Shown here: positions 1-11,800 of the stretch, one piece after another
Position numbering within the stretch: position 1 is the stretch's first letter
Layout of the letters: each line of letters begins with the position of its first letter
From: Apoda limacodes
Taxonomy: Eukaryota > Arthropoda > Insecta > Lepidoptera > Limacodidae
Length of the DNA stretch: 64,000 nucleotides
Assembly: GCA_946406115.1 (NCBI GenBank)
Contig: OX291553.1
Coordinates: forward strand, 11,537,001-11,601,000
Reading direction: 5' to 3'
Program-made: the position numbers and the translations under genes
The notes under the pieces: model-generated
The model's database searches: none
Seen by the model: only the letters and a program-made list of their open reading frames with translations
What the model was told of the DNA's origin: nothing

Positions 1-1
1 G

Positions 2-412
2 TTGACTGAAAATCCAGAGGACCCAGCTCCTTTAACTCCAGGCCATTTTTTAGTTGGCGAACCACTCGTATTAGTTCCGGATACAAATTACGAAGTTTCT
101 AATTTGAGCACCTTAAAAAGATGGCAATTCACACAACGAACGCTTCAGGATTTCTGGAGACTCTGGTCTCGTGCGTATTTAACACAATTTCACCATCGTT
201 ATAAATGGTCTTACCAGAATCCTGAGCCTCAATGTGGAGACATAGTGCTTGTCATGGAGAATGGCTTACCTCCAGCTAAGTGGTTGTACGGCATTATCAC
301 AGAAAAGCATAGTGTTCTCGACAAAATTACGCGAGTTGTCAGTTTAAAATGTAAAGGAAATATCATTAAACGCCCTGTATCAAAATTATGCTTTCTGCCT
401 GTAACTAATTAG
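2..412 (+). CDS. BEL/Pao retrotransposon Pol, C-terminal end (partial)
   Basis: The frame is open from the window edge to a TAG stop and gives 136 residues. The LTPGHFLVGEPL motif near residue 11, followed by a W-rich stretch (LQDFWRLWSRAYL) and a short basic beta-rich tail (GDIVLVMENGLPPAKWLYGII), is the signature of the region after the integrase core in BEL/Pao polyproteins (DUF5641). It would help the integrase bind DNA. Protease, reverse transcriptase, RNase H and the integrase core lie left of the window. The frame has no internal stop, so the insertion may be fairly young, but completeness cannot be judged. An LTR candidate follows downstream. Confidence 0.88.
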   Translation: MTENPEDPAPLTPGHFLVGEPLVLVPDTNYEVSNLSTLKRWQFTQRTLQDFWRLWSRAYLTQFHHRYKWSYQNPEPQCGDIVLVMENGLPPAKWLYGIITEKHSVLDKITRVVSLKCKGNIIKRPVSKLCFLPVTN

Positions 413-545
413 TTGTATTTAGTATTAGTTGTATATATTTGCTTTTTTTGCCATTTTGAAGTCTTTAGTCAAATTATTGTATTCATTGTGTTTATGATGG
501 GCGGATTTAAGGACAATTTGCTCACATTGTCCTTGGTGGGCGGTA

Positions 546-777
546 TGTTTAGCTTGTATGTATTGTAACAGTGCTGCAACCATTATTTAGTTATCGTAGT
601 TTTAACAGAGATGGCGCTGTATTCATTTAATCACACTTGTAATATGTAACTGAAACAACAGACATAAATGTACGGGTCGATATGTTATTTATCCAATAAA
701 ACGGTATCAAACCTATAGCAATTTATTTTTACTATTAACTGAAACCCCTGGATCTTGTTCGATTAGGGTTACTAACA
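546..777 (+). repeat. Probable 3' LTR of the BEL/Pao element
   Basis: About 130 bases after the pol stop, a segment starts with TGTTTAGC and ends ..TTACTAACA. It contains an AATAAA polyadenylation signal at 695-700. It is preceded by a G-rich stretch (GGTGGGCGG, 535-543) that could be the polypurine tract. The start and end are inferred from the TG...CA convention only; the 5' LTR is outside the window, so boundaries are uncertain. Confidence 0.5.
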
Positions 778-779
778 CA

Positions 780-2061
780 TTCGAATATTGCAATAATACC
801 TTCGTAATTTCGCACGTTATATCAGTCTTTATTTCACGAAAATCTATGGAGTATTACGGAAGTTGTGACCGTGAGAAGTTTTGAGCACTTTTTAAATTTC
901 CAAGATTGCGCGCGCTTGACTCGTGATGTCAGGTTACCGTCGATCCATGTCGCTCGTGCCCCGCGCGGTATGAAACTCATTGAAGTGATATCTCGCGCGC
1001 GCGCTGCAGTTATTTTATGTCATTGCTTTATGTTATCTTTTCATCGGTGATACATAATTATAAGCTTTTAAAATAACTTAACTTTTGAAAATAACCTTTA
1101 AATTAAAAGTGTCATTGATGATAAACAATATCTTAAAGTATCAAAATATACATTTCTATCAATGTTCCTCGGAACAAGCACCGCCGTGACTAACAGAGTC
1201 GTTTGATCGATGCGAGTCTTTCTGGTACTGATGGGCTTTGTGTTTTTGTCTCTTGTTTGAATCAGAATTTAATGTTTTATAGCACTGATTTACGTACCTT
1301 CAGCCAATTTCATACTATTTTGCAATAATAATATTAAATAGGCCTGAGGTTTCGAAATAGCGAGTTTAATTAACTACTCTACTGAATATGTGTAGTAATA
1401 ACTACTATACTTTTAATGTTAAACTTTACCGTGTAAATATTGTTTAAATTCTAAGTTTTAATTCTTTTTAATGTCGGTATCGAAATAGAAAATAGTGCTA
1501 AAACAGAACCCTTATAATTTTGTCATGTCCGTCCGTTCGTATGTTACAGTCATTGCACCGATCCGGAAAAAAAAATGCAGTTAGGTGTCGTATGTAAACT
1601 GCCCTACAGTTTTGAAATTAACCTGAAATAAGAAAATTTTTATACAGGGTGTCGTTAGGTAGGTCTTCAAAAATGAATTGGTAATTTCATTCATATTGCT
1701 ATAAAAGCACGATTTTATACTCAGCAGTTTTAAAGTTAAGAATTTTTAAATACATAAAATAGTTCTACACATATAGATTTCAGGAAAACCTATGAAAAGT
1801 CTATTGTCTTATAATAACACTGTAAATCTTTTAATATTGGGTGTAGTTTTAAACATACAAAATTAATAGGAATAATTACAAAAGAAACTTTAAGAAATCC
1901 TATTAGGAACTAAACCCTCGGTGCACAACTCGCATTTTACCGTCATCTTTATAGAATTAAGAAATACAATATAAATATACATACATAGAAATAATCTTGC
2001 TTCGTTTCTTATCTCCCTGAAGGTTAGAGTCTTAGAATAAAATATACATGCCATATTAAGA
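780..2061. other. Non-coding left flank
   Basis: No gene is recognised. A CG-rich patch (about 905-1010, many CGCG and GCGC steps) stands out from AT-rich surroundings. The short open frame over it has no recognisable domain and is probably chance. The rest is AT-rich sequence without clear repeats until 1962. Confidence 0.5.
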
Positions 2062-2456
2062 AGTTTCACGCCGATAACCGAATTTAGGGCGGGCGGAGCC
2101 GTTGGCAAAGTCCAGTTAGTAAATACTTTCATAGCAAAGATGCAGTCAAAAAATTAACCTTGAGCCGGGACTTAAGACTGCAACAATCCTTACATTCCGT
2201 GTAAACGCTCTACCATTGAGCTATCGAGGCACAAGTCTGGCTGATGAAAATCCCAACTACATCTTTGCTCTGGAAATACGCTCGTTACGAACGTCACAAA
2301 CAACTTTTAGTGACTTATAAAGTCCTATTACATATTTCTTACAAACACACAAAATCTTCATAGAAGTTGGAAATACAATATAAATGTACATACATAGCGC
2401 TAATCTTTCTTAGTGTATGACTCCCTGAAGGTTAGTCTTAGAAGAAGATATATAAT
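1962..2456. repeat. Direct repeat pair flanking a SINE (1962-2047 and 2368-2455)
   Basis: Two segments of about 88 bases share 'aaatacaatataaat', 'acatacatag' and 'ctccctgaaggttag' in the same order and spacing, with roughly 80% identity by eye. They lie about 406 bases apart, and the tRNA-like SINE lies between them. This looks like a local duplication or two copies of one element body. Confidence 0.6.
2065..2233 (-). repeat. tRNA-derived SINE, copy 1
   Basis: Read on the - strand, 2231-2162 has a tRNA-like head: 'cctcgatagctcaatggtag' (box A and D-arm), a perfect 5-bp anticodon-type stem and a poor T-arm. The tail runs to a 'ccgcccgccctaaattcgg' block near 2065-2105. The same head occurs at 23859-23933 on the + strand. 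Position 33 of the loop is not T and the T-stem is mismatched, so this is a repeat head and not a working tRNA. Confidence 0.65.
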
Positions 2457-2924
2457 ACAAATACTCTTTAATGCACAAATATTTACAGATTTTGGATAAA
2501 TATACATTGCAAAGAAAATGAATGCAGTACAATATGGTAGTCTTATCGCTAATTGAGCGATCTCTTTCAGACAAACCATTGGGAAGAAATTTTAAAAGCA
2601 CTTTACCAGAATAGGGCGTGCACATGAAAAATAAAAAAAAAAATTATTTATATTTTTATGTTTATATAATTATTTATATTCATATCTAACGAATAACTGT
2701 CGAAGAGGCAACTTTTGAACAAATATATTTTGTTTAAAAGACGCTAATAATATATTTTGTTTAAAATAAGGCAATTAACTGATAACCACACTTTGACTTG
2801 TTTTACTTTGCTAATTTCCACATTGTAATTTATGGTATATTGCTATAGGGATCTGCTACTGATATTGAAATCATATATATTTTACAATAAAAGCTGTACG
2901 AAGCATTATAAAACTTAGCGGGGG

Positions 2925-3035
2925 AAATAGCCAAAGTTTTTTTAGTCCACCAAAGTGGTAAACAAGCGTCCGGTCCGGCCGATGGTAAGCAAGCGGTCAC
3001 CGCAGCCTAAAGTGTAAGCCCCCACAAAATCCCAA
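2925..3035 (-). repeat. Short interspersed repeat ('gcttgtttgccac' tail family)
   Basis: The antisense strand shows the block that reads 'ggctgcggtgaccgcttgc' followed by 'ccactttggtggac'. It matches the + strand copies at 6236-6360 and 35510-35600 and the - copy at 29596-29690. In the + copies the block ends with a conserved 'ttagtggtataaaat'-like tail, as in a retroposed element. Confidence 0.55.
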
Positions 3036-3586
3036 ATCAAATTTAGATACTCTGTTTCTTGGGGAAGTCTGGAATATTAAATTAACTTATAATAATTTTG
3101 TTTACTAAGTTCACATTGGCAATTCTTAGAATACAAGTGACTGAAACTTTGATGACCAAGCTTTAAGGAAATAAAAACATCTTATTATTGTTTATAAACA
3201 AACGATTCTTTTCCTTACGAAATGCTTTTATGGTTTTCCTGTATTCCGATAAAGTGAAACTGATTCAGAATTTTCTCATACTAATTGCAATAAATATCTT
3301 TATCATTAAACATTTTGCCACTGAAAATGGATAATTATCATAAATCGCTAATTGTTATACAATAGCCGCAAACAGTATCTGTACTTTCACTTATTTCTGC
3401 TAGCAGCTCTTTCCACACGGTACTTTAGCGGTATTTTGCATAAATACGCTTAGCGACTATGGTAAATAGCGATATACATATAGAAATAACACGTTGTTAG
3501 TAGCGAAATGTTTACTCGTCAAGATATTTAGTGTTTCGTCCCGTTACAACCATCTGCAACGCGCAAGGTTACGAACGCAGCCTTTT

Positions 3587-4120
3587 TAGGGTTCCGTACC
3601 CAAAGGGTAAAAAACAGTACCCTATTACAAAGACTCCGATTTCCGTCCGTCTGTCACCAGGCATCTCATGAACCGTGGTAGACAGTTGAAATTTTCACAG
3701 AAGATGTACCTATTTCTGTCGTCGCTATAACAAAAAATACTAAAAAACAGAATAAAATAATAATAATAATAATCTTATTTGTACATCACAATTACTAATA
3801 CAATGCATTTTAAAGTTGTAGGTCGTAATGACCTGTTTGTTACATTTAACTTATAATTAAAATGTATTTTACTTAAATAAATAGTTAAGGGTGCTCCCAT
3901 ACAACAAACGTGATTTTTTTGCTCGTTGTTGCTGGATATTGATAACGGCAACAGGTAGACGATTGAAATATTCACATAATATTTAGTTACATATTAACTT
4001 TAAAAATAAATAATTAAATTAAAATGAAACAAATATTTAACGTGATTTTTTTGCCGTTTTTATAGATAATGGTACAGAGCCCTTCGTGCGCGAGTCCAAC
4101 TCGCACTTGGCGCATTTTTA
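3587..4120 (+). repeat. 'Gggttccgtacc' dispersed element, copy with internal insertion
   Basis: It begins 'tagggttccgtacccaaagg' and ends 'tgcgcgagtccaactcgcac'. The 57003-57295 copy has the same ends and order but only about 290 bases, so this copy has gained about 240 bases in the middle, including a duplicate of the 'acgtgatttttttgc' motif (near 3909 and 4039). Related copies lie at 54877-55452, 36305-36755 and 44400-44502. Confidence 0.6.
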
Positions 4121-4122
4121 TT

Positions 4123-5388
4123 TTAGGCTCCCTTAAGTCCCCTTACACACAGGGACAAAAGGACAGACAGACGTGGTCCATGTAGGTGCAACAGTACCTA
4201 TTGACATAAGTAATCGCCTAGCAGTTATTAATTTGGGTTTGGTTTTTACCTGTCTCTTAGACAAAAGAGAACATAGAGTGTAACGCTGTTTGCAAATTAC
4301 TGGGTCTAGGACTTGACAATTTGAACAGAGGTTTCTGTTTAAATGTAGACGAGCACAAAGCGCAAGGATGTTGGTAAAATAATTCTTAATCATATAGAAT
4401 AGAGATATAGATTTTGTTATCTGGTACCTAACAGAGCCTTAATTCATGTCGACAAAAATGTATGTTATCTTAATTATAGGTACGTAGGTACATTATTATT
4501 ATACTCTTTATTTATTTTTAATCTTATTATTATTATTATTAGTATTTACCTCTACACCGTCTATACCTACTTTTCTATTTAAAAAGGTTAAGCCATAAAC
4601 GGGCAATCGCTTTAAAGTCAGGTTAGTATGTCCAACTTCAATAAATAACTCCTTAAACAAATAAAATGTAATAAATAAATAAGTATTCCTACATAAGTAG
4701 TATACAAATACTTATAAACTTTTTTTCTGAACACATACATATTACACACAGAAAACGCCCAGACACAATACAAATACACAAATTTTTGTCTTATACGAAA
4801 ATGTTCGTGTATTTTTTCTACCATTGAGATTGTTTGTATAATTTTTTTTTAAACTCATTCAAGCGTAAGTATACATAAGAAAGATAAACTTTTAAAAAAG
4901 CATCAAAATTTATAAAATCTTGTATACTTTGTTTTTGTTACACATATTAAATTGTTTATAAATCAAAAACCGGTTAAATATCATGTTGGTATTAAAATAT
5001 ATTTTACAACGAATCACAATAAATACAGCCACCAAGATTTTTTTTAAAAAACAAAACCTTTTTTTAAACATACAATCATAATGTTTACCTTACGTCTCGT
5101 AATTTCACCATGTAAACATAACAAAAAGTTGTTTTACTAAACAAATCTGACTAGCTGTTTAAATATAGAACACTGCAGTGTCCAAAATAATCTGATCTAT
5201 GACATTAGATTGCTTTGTATTAACGTGATTTTTGTCTAGAACGAGAAGTGGAGGGAGTCAAGGGTCAAGATACTTGGTCGTTTAGTTCATGGCGCCAAGT
5301 TTCGACGTCGGGCTTACGATACAAACGAAACCACACGTAAAATCATTTTCGCTCGCGTCGCGTTCGGACGTGCGAGTGTTTCAATGTT
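4123..5388. other. Upstream region of M1-like gene 1
   Basis: No coding feature is recognised. The sequence is AT-rich up to about 5220, then becomes mixed with several CG steps (5225-5400), as is common just before insect coding starts. The promoter of the gene at 5429 most likely lies in the last 200 bases. Confidence 0.45.
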
Positions 5389-5394
5389 TATAAA
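5389..5394 (+). promoter_or_regulatory. TATA-like element before gene 1 (tentative)
   Basis: TATAAA sits 35 bases before the ATG at 5429. If it were the true TATA box, the 5' leader would be only about 10 nucleotides, which is unusually short. It may be chance, or there may be an upstream non-coding exon. Confidence 0.2.
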
Positions 5395-5428
5395 CGGCGC
5401 GAAATTAAAAAAATAAATAAAATTCAAA

Positions 5429-5889
5429 ATGTATCAACAAGTATTTTTCTTCCTTTTTTTAGTGGCATCAACTAAAGCTTATATTATTAGTGAAGAAGAG
5501 TGCCTTAACTATACAATATATCCAGTTCAGTACGAAATAATAATTAAACCATACATTTATAATAATGAATCGTTTTATTATGATTGTGATATAATAATAA
5601 CAGTTATAGCTAATGCACCTAATGTACACGTGATAGATTTAGATGCGTTTGATTTGGAAATTAAAGAAGATTCCTTGCAAGTTTTGCAAGGAAACTATAA
5701 TTTAATAAACGTGTATAGACCTTGCGAATATGATAAGAAAAATGGAAAACTGCACATATTTTTGAAAGAGGCTTTACAAGAATACCGTATTTATAACACT
5801 CAATATCAAATAAAAATGTCTTTTAGGAAATATGTGAAGTATGACACTACTGGAGTATTTGTGGTTCGGTACAATGATGGAAAACCTAG
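5429..5889 (+). CDS. Gene 1 exon 1: signal peptide and start of beta domain
   Basis: ATG at 5429 opens a 153-codon stretch ending at donor AG|gtaagt (phase 2). Residues 2-14 are strongly hydrophobic (FFFLFLVA), giving a secretion signal ending near Ala17. Then comes YPVQYEIIIKP, matching the 'P-x-HYDLxL' start of M1 proteins. N-glycosylation sequons are seen at Asn27 (NYT) and Asn46 (NES). It is the first ATG after in-frame stops. Confidence 0.88.
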
Positions 5890-8800
5890 GTAAGTTGGAT
5901 ATTTAGGGTTCTATAAATCGAAAGAAAATAAATACAAACCTTTTAATATCGTTAACGTATCTGTCATATTCGCTCATTTTTCTGTCTTCGATTTTGAAAG
6001 ACTAATAAATGAAAAATATTTTCAATTAAATATTTAATAAACGATGCTGGTAATTTTATAATTACATTTTAAAATTTTTAGGAGTTCTTTACTCTTTAAA
6101 CCCAAGGAAGACAAGGTATTGGTTCTGTTGAACTTTGACTTTCTTGTATATTCGTGGTGTTATGATTATTTCTTGGTTGCAAAGTGTTAAAAACAGTTAA
6201 AAATTAAATAAAACCTGTACTTAATTAATTAATGAAGGGTCGGCAACGCGCGAGTGATACCCCTGGTGTTACAAGCGTCTATAGGCTACGGGGACTGCTT
6301 AACATCAAGTCTGGACCGTATGCTTGTTTGCCACCTTAGTGGTATAAAATAAATAAATAAAACGAAATAAATATTTCCATTCAAAATTATATGAATTGAA
6401 AATCTAAAAACTGCAAAGATGTACGCACAAGGACAAAGTAACAATCACACATACTGAATTTATAAGGATTCCGTTGTTTACATTTGAGTACGGAACACTA
6501 AAAATAGTAATGATTATGAAGTTCAGTGTTAACATGAATTTTTAGCAACCAGACTGACCTTGTGTTGTCTAGATAACCTAGCATTCTCGGCGTTATTATA
6601 CATTACATATTTACTACTAAAAATCTGGATATACGGATATGTTTATCTTGTTTTATTGTGTGTTTCCTTTTCCTCGAAGTTAAATGCCAAATAGTTTGAT
6701 GCCATCGCCCAGCAAGGACAGAACACTTAACCTCAAGGTTTTGTCTACTTTAGAGTCATATGTATTACTTTTTCGGAGAAATTCATTTGAAGTATAATAT
6801 CTATATCAAAATTTTATGTTATTTTAACTATATACTGACGTATTTTGTAATTAGTCCTAGGTGTGTAGGCAAAACAATAATTTTGAGCCGCAGTTTCTCA
6901 TAATATTTCCCTTAGGGGGGGGGGGGGGGGGGGGTTATGGTATCATAAATTTTTTGTATGGGATTTAATTTTTTTTTTTAGGAACCCATCGTGTGGGATA
7001 TCAAATTAAAGGCTTGATGAGCCGGTTCTAAAAATATACCACACTATTACCTTATGGCTACTTTTTTTCTTAAAATCCAAAAAGTATTTTCAAAACATAC
7101 TAAATTTGGGCCCCTTTTTATGAATTTTTAAATACACTTAAATAATACAAGTAAACAGAAGCAGCAGGGTACAGTACAGTTCACATAAGTCTCATAAAGA
7201 TCTGAAGTTTAGGGAATCGTCTCACATTGCAATATTCAAAAATTCAAAAAAAATACTAAATTTTAATACTTTCCAAATTGCTTTAAGGGGGTTAAAAATG
7301 AGGATATAAGGTAGGTAGTTAGCTCATCAAGCCCTTTCATTTGATATCCCACACGATGGGTTTCTGAAAAAAAAAAATTAAATCCCATACAAAAAATTGA
7401 TGACACCAACCCCCCCCCCCCAAGGGAAATATTTTGAGGAACTGCGGCTCAAAATTATTGTTTTGCCCTAAGGTACCTGTGTATTTGCGGTTTTCGAGCG
7501 AAATTGCCGTTCAAAGCGTAGAAAATACGTACCTATATAACTTAATGTGCTGTCACTATGTCTGCTTTAGGAGGTAATTATTTACTTTTGAGTAAAGTTT
7601 TTGCTTTTTTTTATTTTAAATCAACTACTTATCACATTTTAGTACCATCAAAGTCAATTTAAAGAAACTGAAAAAGAAATATTTTTTAACATTTGCCTAC
7701 GGAACCCTTAAAGAGTAAAACGGGGAATGAATAGACATAACGATAACTAGGCTACGAAATGTCTTCTGACATCAAGTAGCCTAATATACCTACGTATAAC
7801 TCATATCACATTCCAATTTGAATGCGAAATATTACCACTAAAATCATCCAATATGTTCAAACATGGCTAGGAATATAAAACATTGTTTTAATACGGATTA
7901 AGATTAGTTTTATATTTCCATTTTTATTTAAATAATATATCTTAACCTTTACCATTGATTATATTTTGAAGGGTTGGCGACAACTGAAATAGTTCGTAGG
8001 CGTCTATGCAAGCATAGTGTTAAAAAAAGTTTTCTGGTTATACATTTTGAAGCTTAGGTGTTGTCAGCTATTTTAGAACCGAAATGTGCCACGTTAAAAA
8101 GACTGTGTAGAATTTTTAAATTTTGTGTCTGAAAATAAATTATTATTGTAAAATATTATTTTATAAATCATTTATAATAAGGATTTAATTTATATCTTCA
8201 CAAGAATGTAAGTCACTAACCAGCCAGGTGGTCTTATTTAGTAAAAATTCTCGTATCTTCCGCACTATGCTGTGTCAAATAGATTATAACAAACCAAATT
8301 AATACAAATCTTCTTGACACTCGTAAATTTTGCTTTATCCATCTCTTCTTACAAGATACTATTATAAAGATAACGCCTACATTTTAAAATAAATAATATT
8401 AACGCTTGGCTGCAACTGTTAAAACAAATAAAGAAGCCTATGCGGTAAAAGATGACCAAATAAAAACGAGTACAATTTTAACCATGTAAGATACATTTTA
8501 AAACAAAAATAACTGACACCATTTACACCGAACACATTGTATAAATTACACCACGTTTCTGGAAATAAAAACTTTATCCTGTTCATTATTTTAAATCAAT
8601 CTGCGCCTCTCGCTTCCGTATTGCTATTAAGCAATAAATCAATTTGAATGTATACTTCAAAGAAAACATTCAAGTGAATTTATAAATTTTTCTTGAGCTG
8701 AGAAGTATTGAAAGGGATTATATATATGTATATATATATATATTAAATCTCGTGTAAGTTGGTATAAATCATTCCATATTATAATAACAAAGATTTATTT

Positions 8801-11800
8801 AGTGTTGCAAAACAAAATCATACAATCCCTTTATCTAAAATAGCTTAATTTATGCAAAAATGCTTTTTTTGTGTATTTGCATATAATATTTTATCTACTC
8901 CTGAGAAAATAAAAGACACATTAAAGTAAGTAAGTTTATTCAAAAAATAATAATTGGTTCGGTAACAAATACCGCACGAGTAACTTTTCTTGAGAATATT
9001 TTTTATATTTGAGAATGTATACGTAAAGATTATTATTGCGTCCTTAAAGAAAACAGTTTTTTAAAGATAAAAAACAAACCGCTGCTGGACTGATTCTCAC
9101 CCAGCCTTATAGAATGCCGAGTTGACAACTAAAGTGCGCATCATATAATTTTGCACGTATTAAATGCGGAGCGATAATTCTATAGTATATTGTTTTGTTA
9201 ATCTCATTTACAGTGGTGCTTCCGCCACGTAGAAACTTACATGGCCAGTCTGGACGAAGTTCTTCTAAATAATCAAAATGATACAACTTGAACACACTTT
9301 AACCAGAGTTATGAGAGAAAGTTTTTGAGGTTTTGGTTATGGAACGGGACAAATCTGTGGGTTATTCCTTTCCTATACAAGAACATTTTCCAAATTTGTT
9401 TATAAATGATGAAGTTCTAAGGTAACAAACATTAAAAATAAAAATGATGGCAAACGATTCTCCAGGTGTCAAAACAAATGTAGAGATTTCGGACCTATTA
9501 TAGTACTTCCTTAAAGAGAACTTAATAAAAGTTTATTAAACTCGTAGATAGCTTAGGTTTATTTGCACATTCTTCAAAATAAAAATAAAAAAACCTTTGA
9601 AAATGATTGTTTTTGGCACATTGCTAGATTATCGCCACTTACAAAAAACCTTCGTAACATTTTTCATATATACCTGAACTTTATGAAAAGCAGATTATTA
9701 CCTGTTGTTTTAGCTCTCTCCGTAATATTTGGAGGTCTACATTCCATTCCATGTCACCATCTGACGTGGATATTTTGAATAAAAATCTTTGCGTAAATGT
9801 GTATGTATACGTATTTGTTTTCCGCCTTTTGTCGCACATGAAAATACCAATTTTTTTATAGTAATTTTTCTTACATTGGTGCCCTGGTGGCGCGGTCCTT
9901 TTTTATGTAGTAGTTAATCATCTAAATATTTAAATTTTAATTTAAATATCATGTAAATATTTTGGCTAAACGAGATTCTCAAGGCGAGATATTCGTCTTA
10001 AGTTGAGACGGGAAAAAATAACTTAACGTCTCGAGAACTCGAGAATCAATTCCGTGCGCTAGGTAACTAAAAAAAATAGTATTGAAAGTTCATTATAATT
10101 TGTTTAATCAAAAGACTGATATTATTGTCATAATAGTGTATTAGTACATTGTGTATTAAGGATGGTAAGGAGAAAATTACTAACGAGAGGCTATTTAGAA
10201 ACCTAAGGCTGAAGGCTTTAATGACTCGAGTCATTAATTTTCGTACAACGGGTGTTACACCCTATGTTTTTAATCACATTTGCGAGTAAATTAACGAAAA
10301 TATATGGTAGATAATCATACAAACTAACCAAAACACAATTGAAATGACGGCAATAGAAGTATAGAAAACAACGCCATCGCCGGATATCTAGATACTAGAG
10401 TTTTTAGTTTTAGCTGAATTTAAAACTTGAAAAAATCTCAGTAAAAGAAGGTGTAGCTGCACTATTCACGCATGCTCAGTTACATATTCCGTCATTTCTG
10501 TTTTTACGAAGTTTTCTGTCACATTGCTGCCTCTTCATCAGCTGATAGTTTTAACAGTTTGAATTATCGAGCGAAAAATAAAATTATACAGCCCTCGTAG
10601 CTTATTTATCGGCCTATTTAAAATTAGGTAGTGCATAGATGTTTAAGATAGTTCTTATTTTTTTTTTAGAAAACTCTATGGGTTTTAAAGTCTGCATGGT
10701 AATTGTATGTACCTACTACACATATTTGATAGAGATCTCATCTACATAACAATAACTATTCAATATTTATACTTAAGGGTTATCATGCCAAGAACAAATA
10801 TCTTCATTTTCAAAACATGAAACAATTAATACATCAACAAGATATTTATTTATTAATTAATTATTTATAAACAAGTGTTATCATTGTGAGTTTGCCTTGC
10901 TCTACAGACATTGCAAATCTTATCTCAATGACTTCAAACAAAGAAAAGACCTTCTATTAAAGCGCTGCATTATTATATTACCTTATTTAGGGATATTTTA
11001 ATATGTCCAATTGGTAAATAACTATTTGAAATTAAAATTTTACCAAAAAAAAACAATAAAGACGTTATAAAAGTCCTTGAATAGTCTACAGAATAGTAAA
11101 GTACTTTTTTTTCTGATTTTACCTCGAATAATAAATTGCAAAAATTCAATTTTTCTCCTATATTTTTTGCAAATTACGCAAGTAAACCCGTATGCATCTT
11201 AAATTAATTTGGTATTATTTATAATTTTTTTTATTGAAAAATCTAGAATAAGTCTATGTTTGTACGAGGACAGGAGTCGCATAGGACAGAGATTCCCAAT
11301 CTAATTTGTGCAAGAGAGATAGATACCCCTTTTCCAAACTGAACTACCTCAGAACGCCATACCCAAATCTACTTTAAAAATCCTAATAATTATTAATACA
11401 AATTACTTATCAAATACTTAAGTAGGTAATTATTTTTTGAAAACAAAAAACATTAAGCATTAGTAAAATATTTGTCATTCTTATTACAAAATGGTTACAG
11501 TAAGTTAAAAGTTTCAAATTACAACTTGTGTTAATTAAAAATCAGTTTTCGTTTAGGTCTGATTTGTAACCTCTATGGGAATATCTGGTATGGAATATAG
11601 GTTAATTTTAATTTTAGTTGTTTTTTGAACATAAACGTCTTTTAAAAGATTATCTTCGCAATGGAATAAAATGTATACCGATTTTTTTATTTACCCTATT
11701 AGATTCTCAAGAAATAATTTCATTGGGAATTTTCATATAAATAAAAAAAAGTATGCAAACAAATCATACTTAATATATAAAGCTGAAGAGTTTGTTTGTT

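Noticed and set aside
865..1050. 61-residue frame over the CG-rich patch
   Set aside because: No start context or homology; composition alone explains the open frame.
9107..9295. 62-residue - strand frame in intron 1
   Set aside because: No recognisable family, no splice or promoter context; likely chance.
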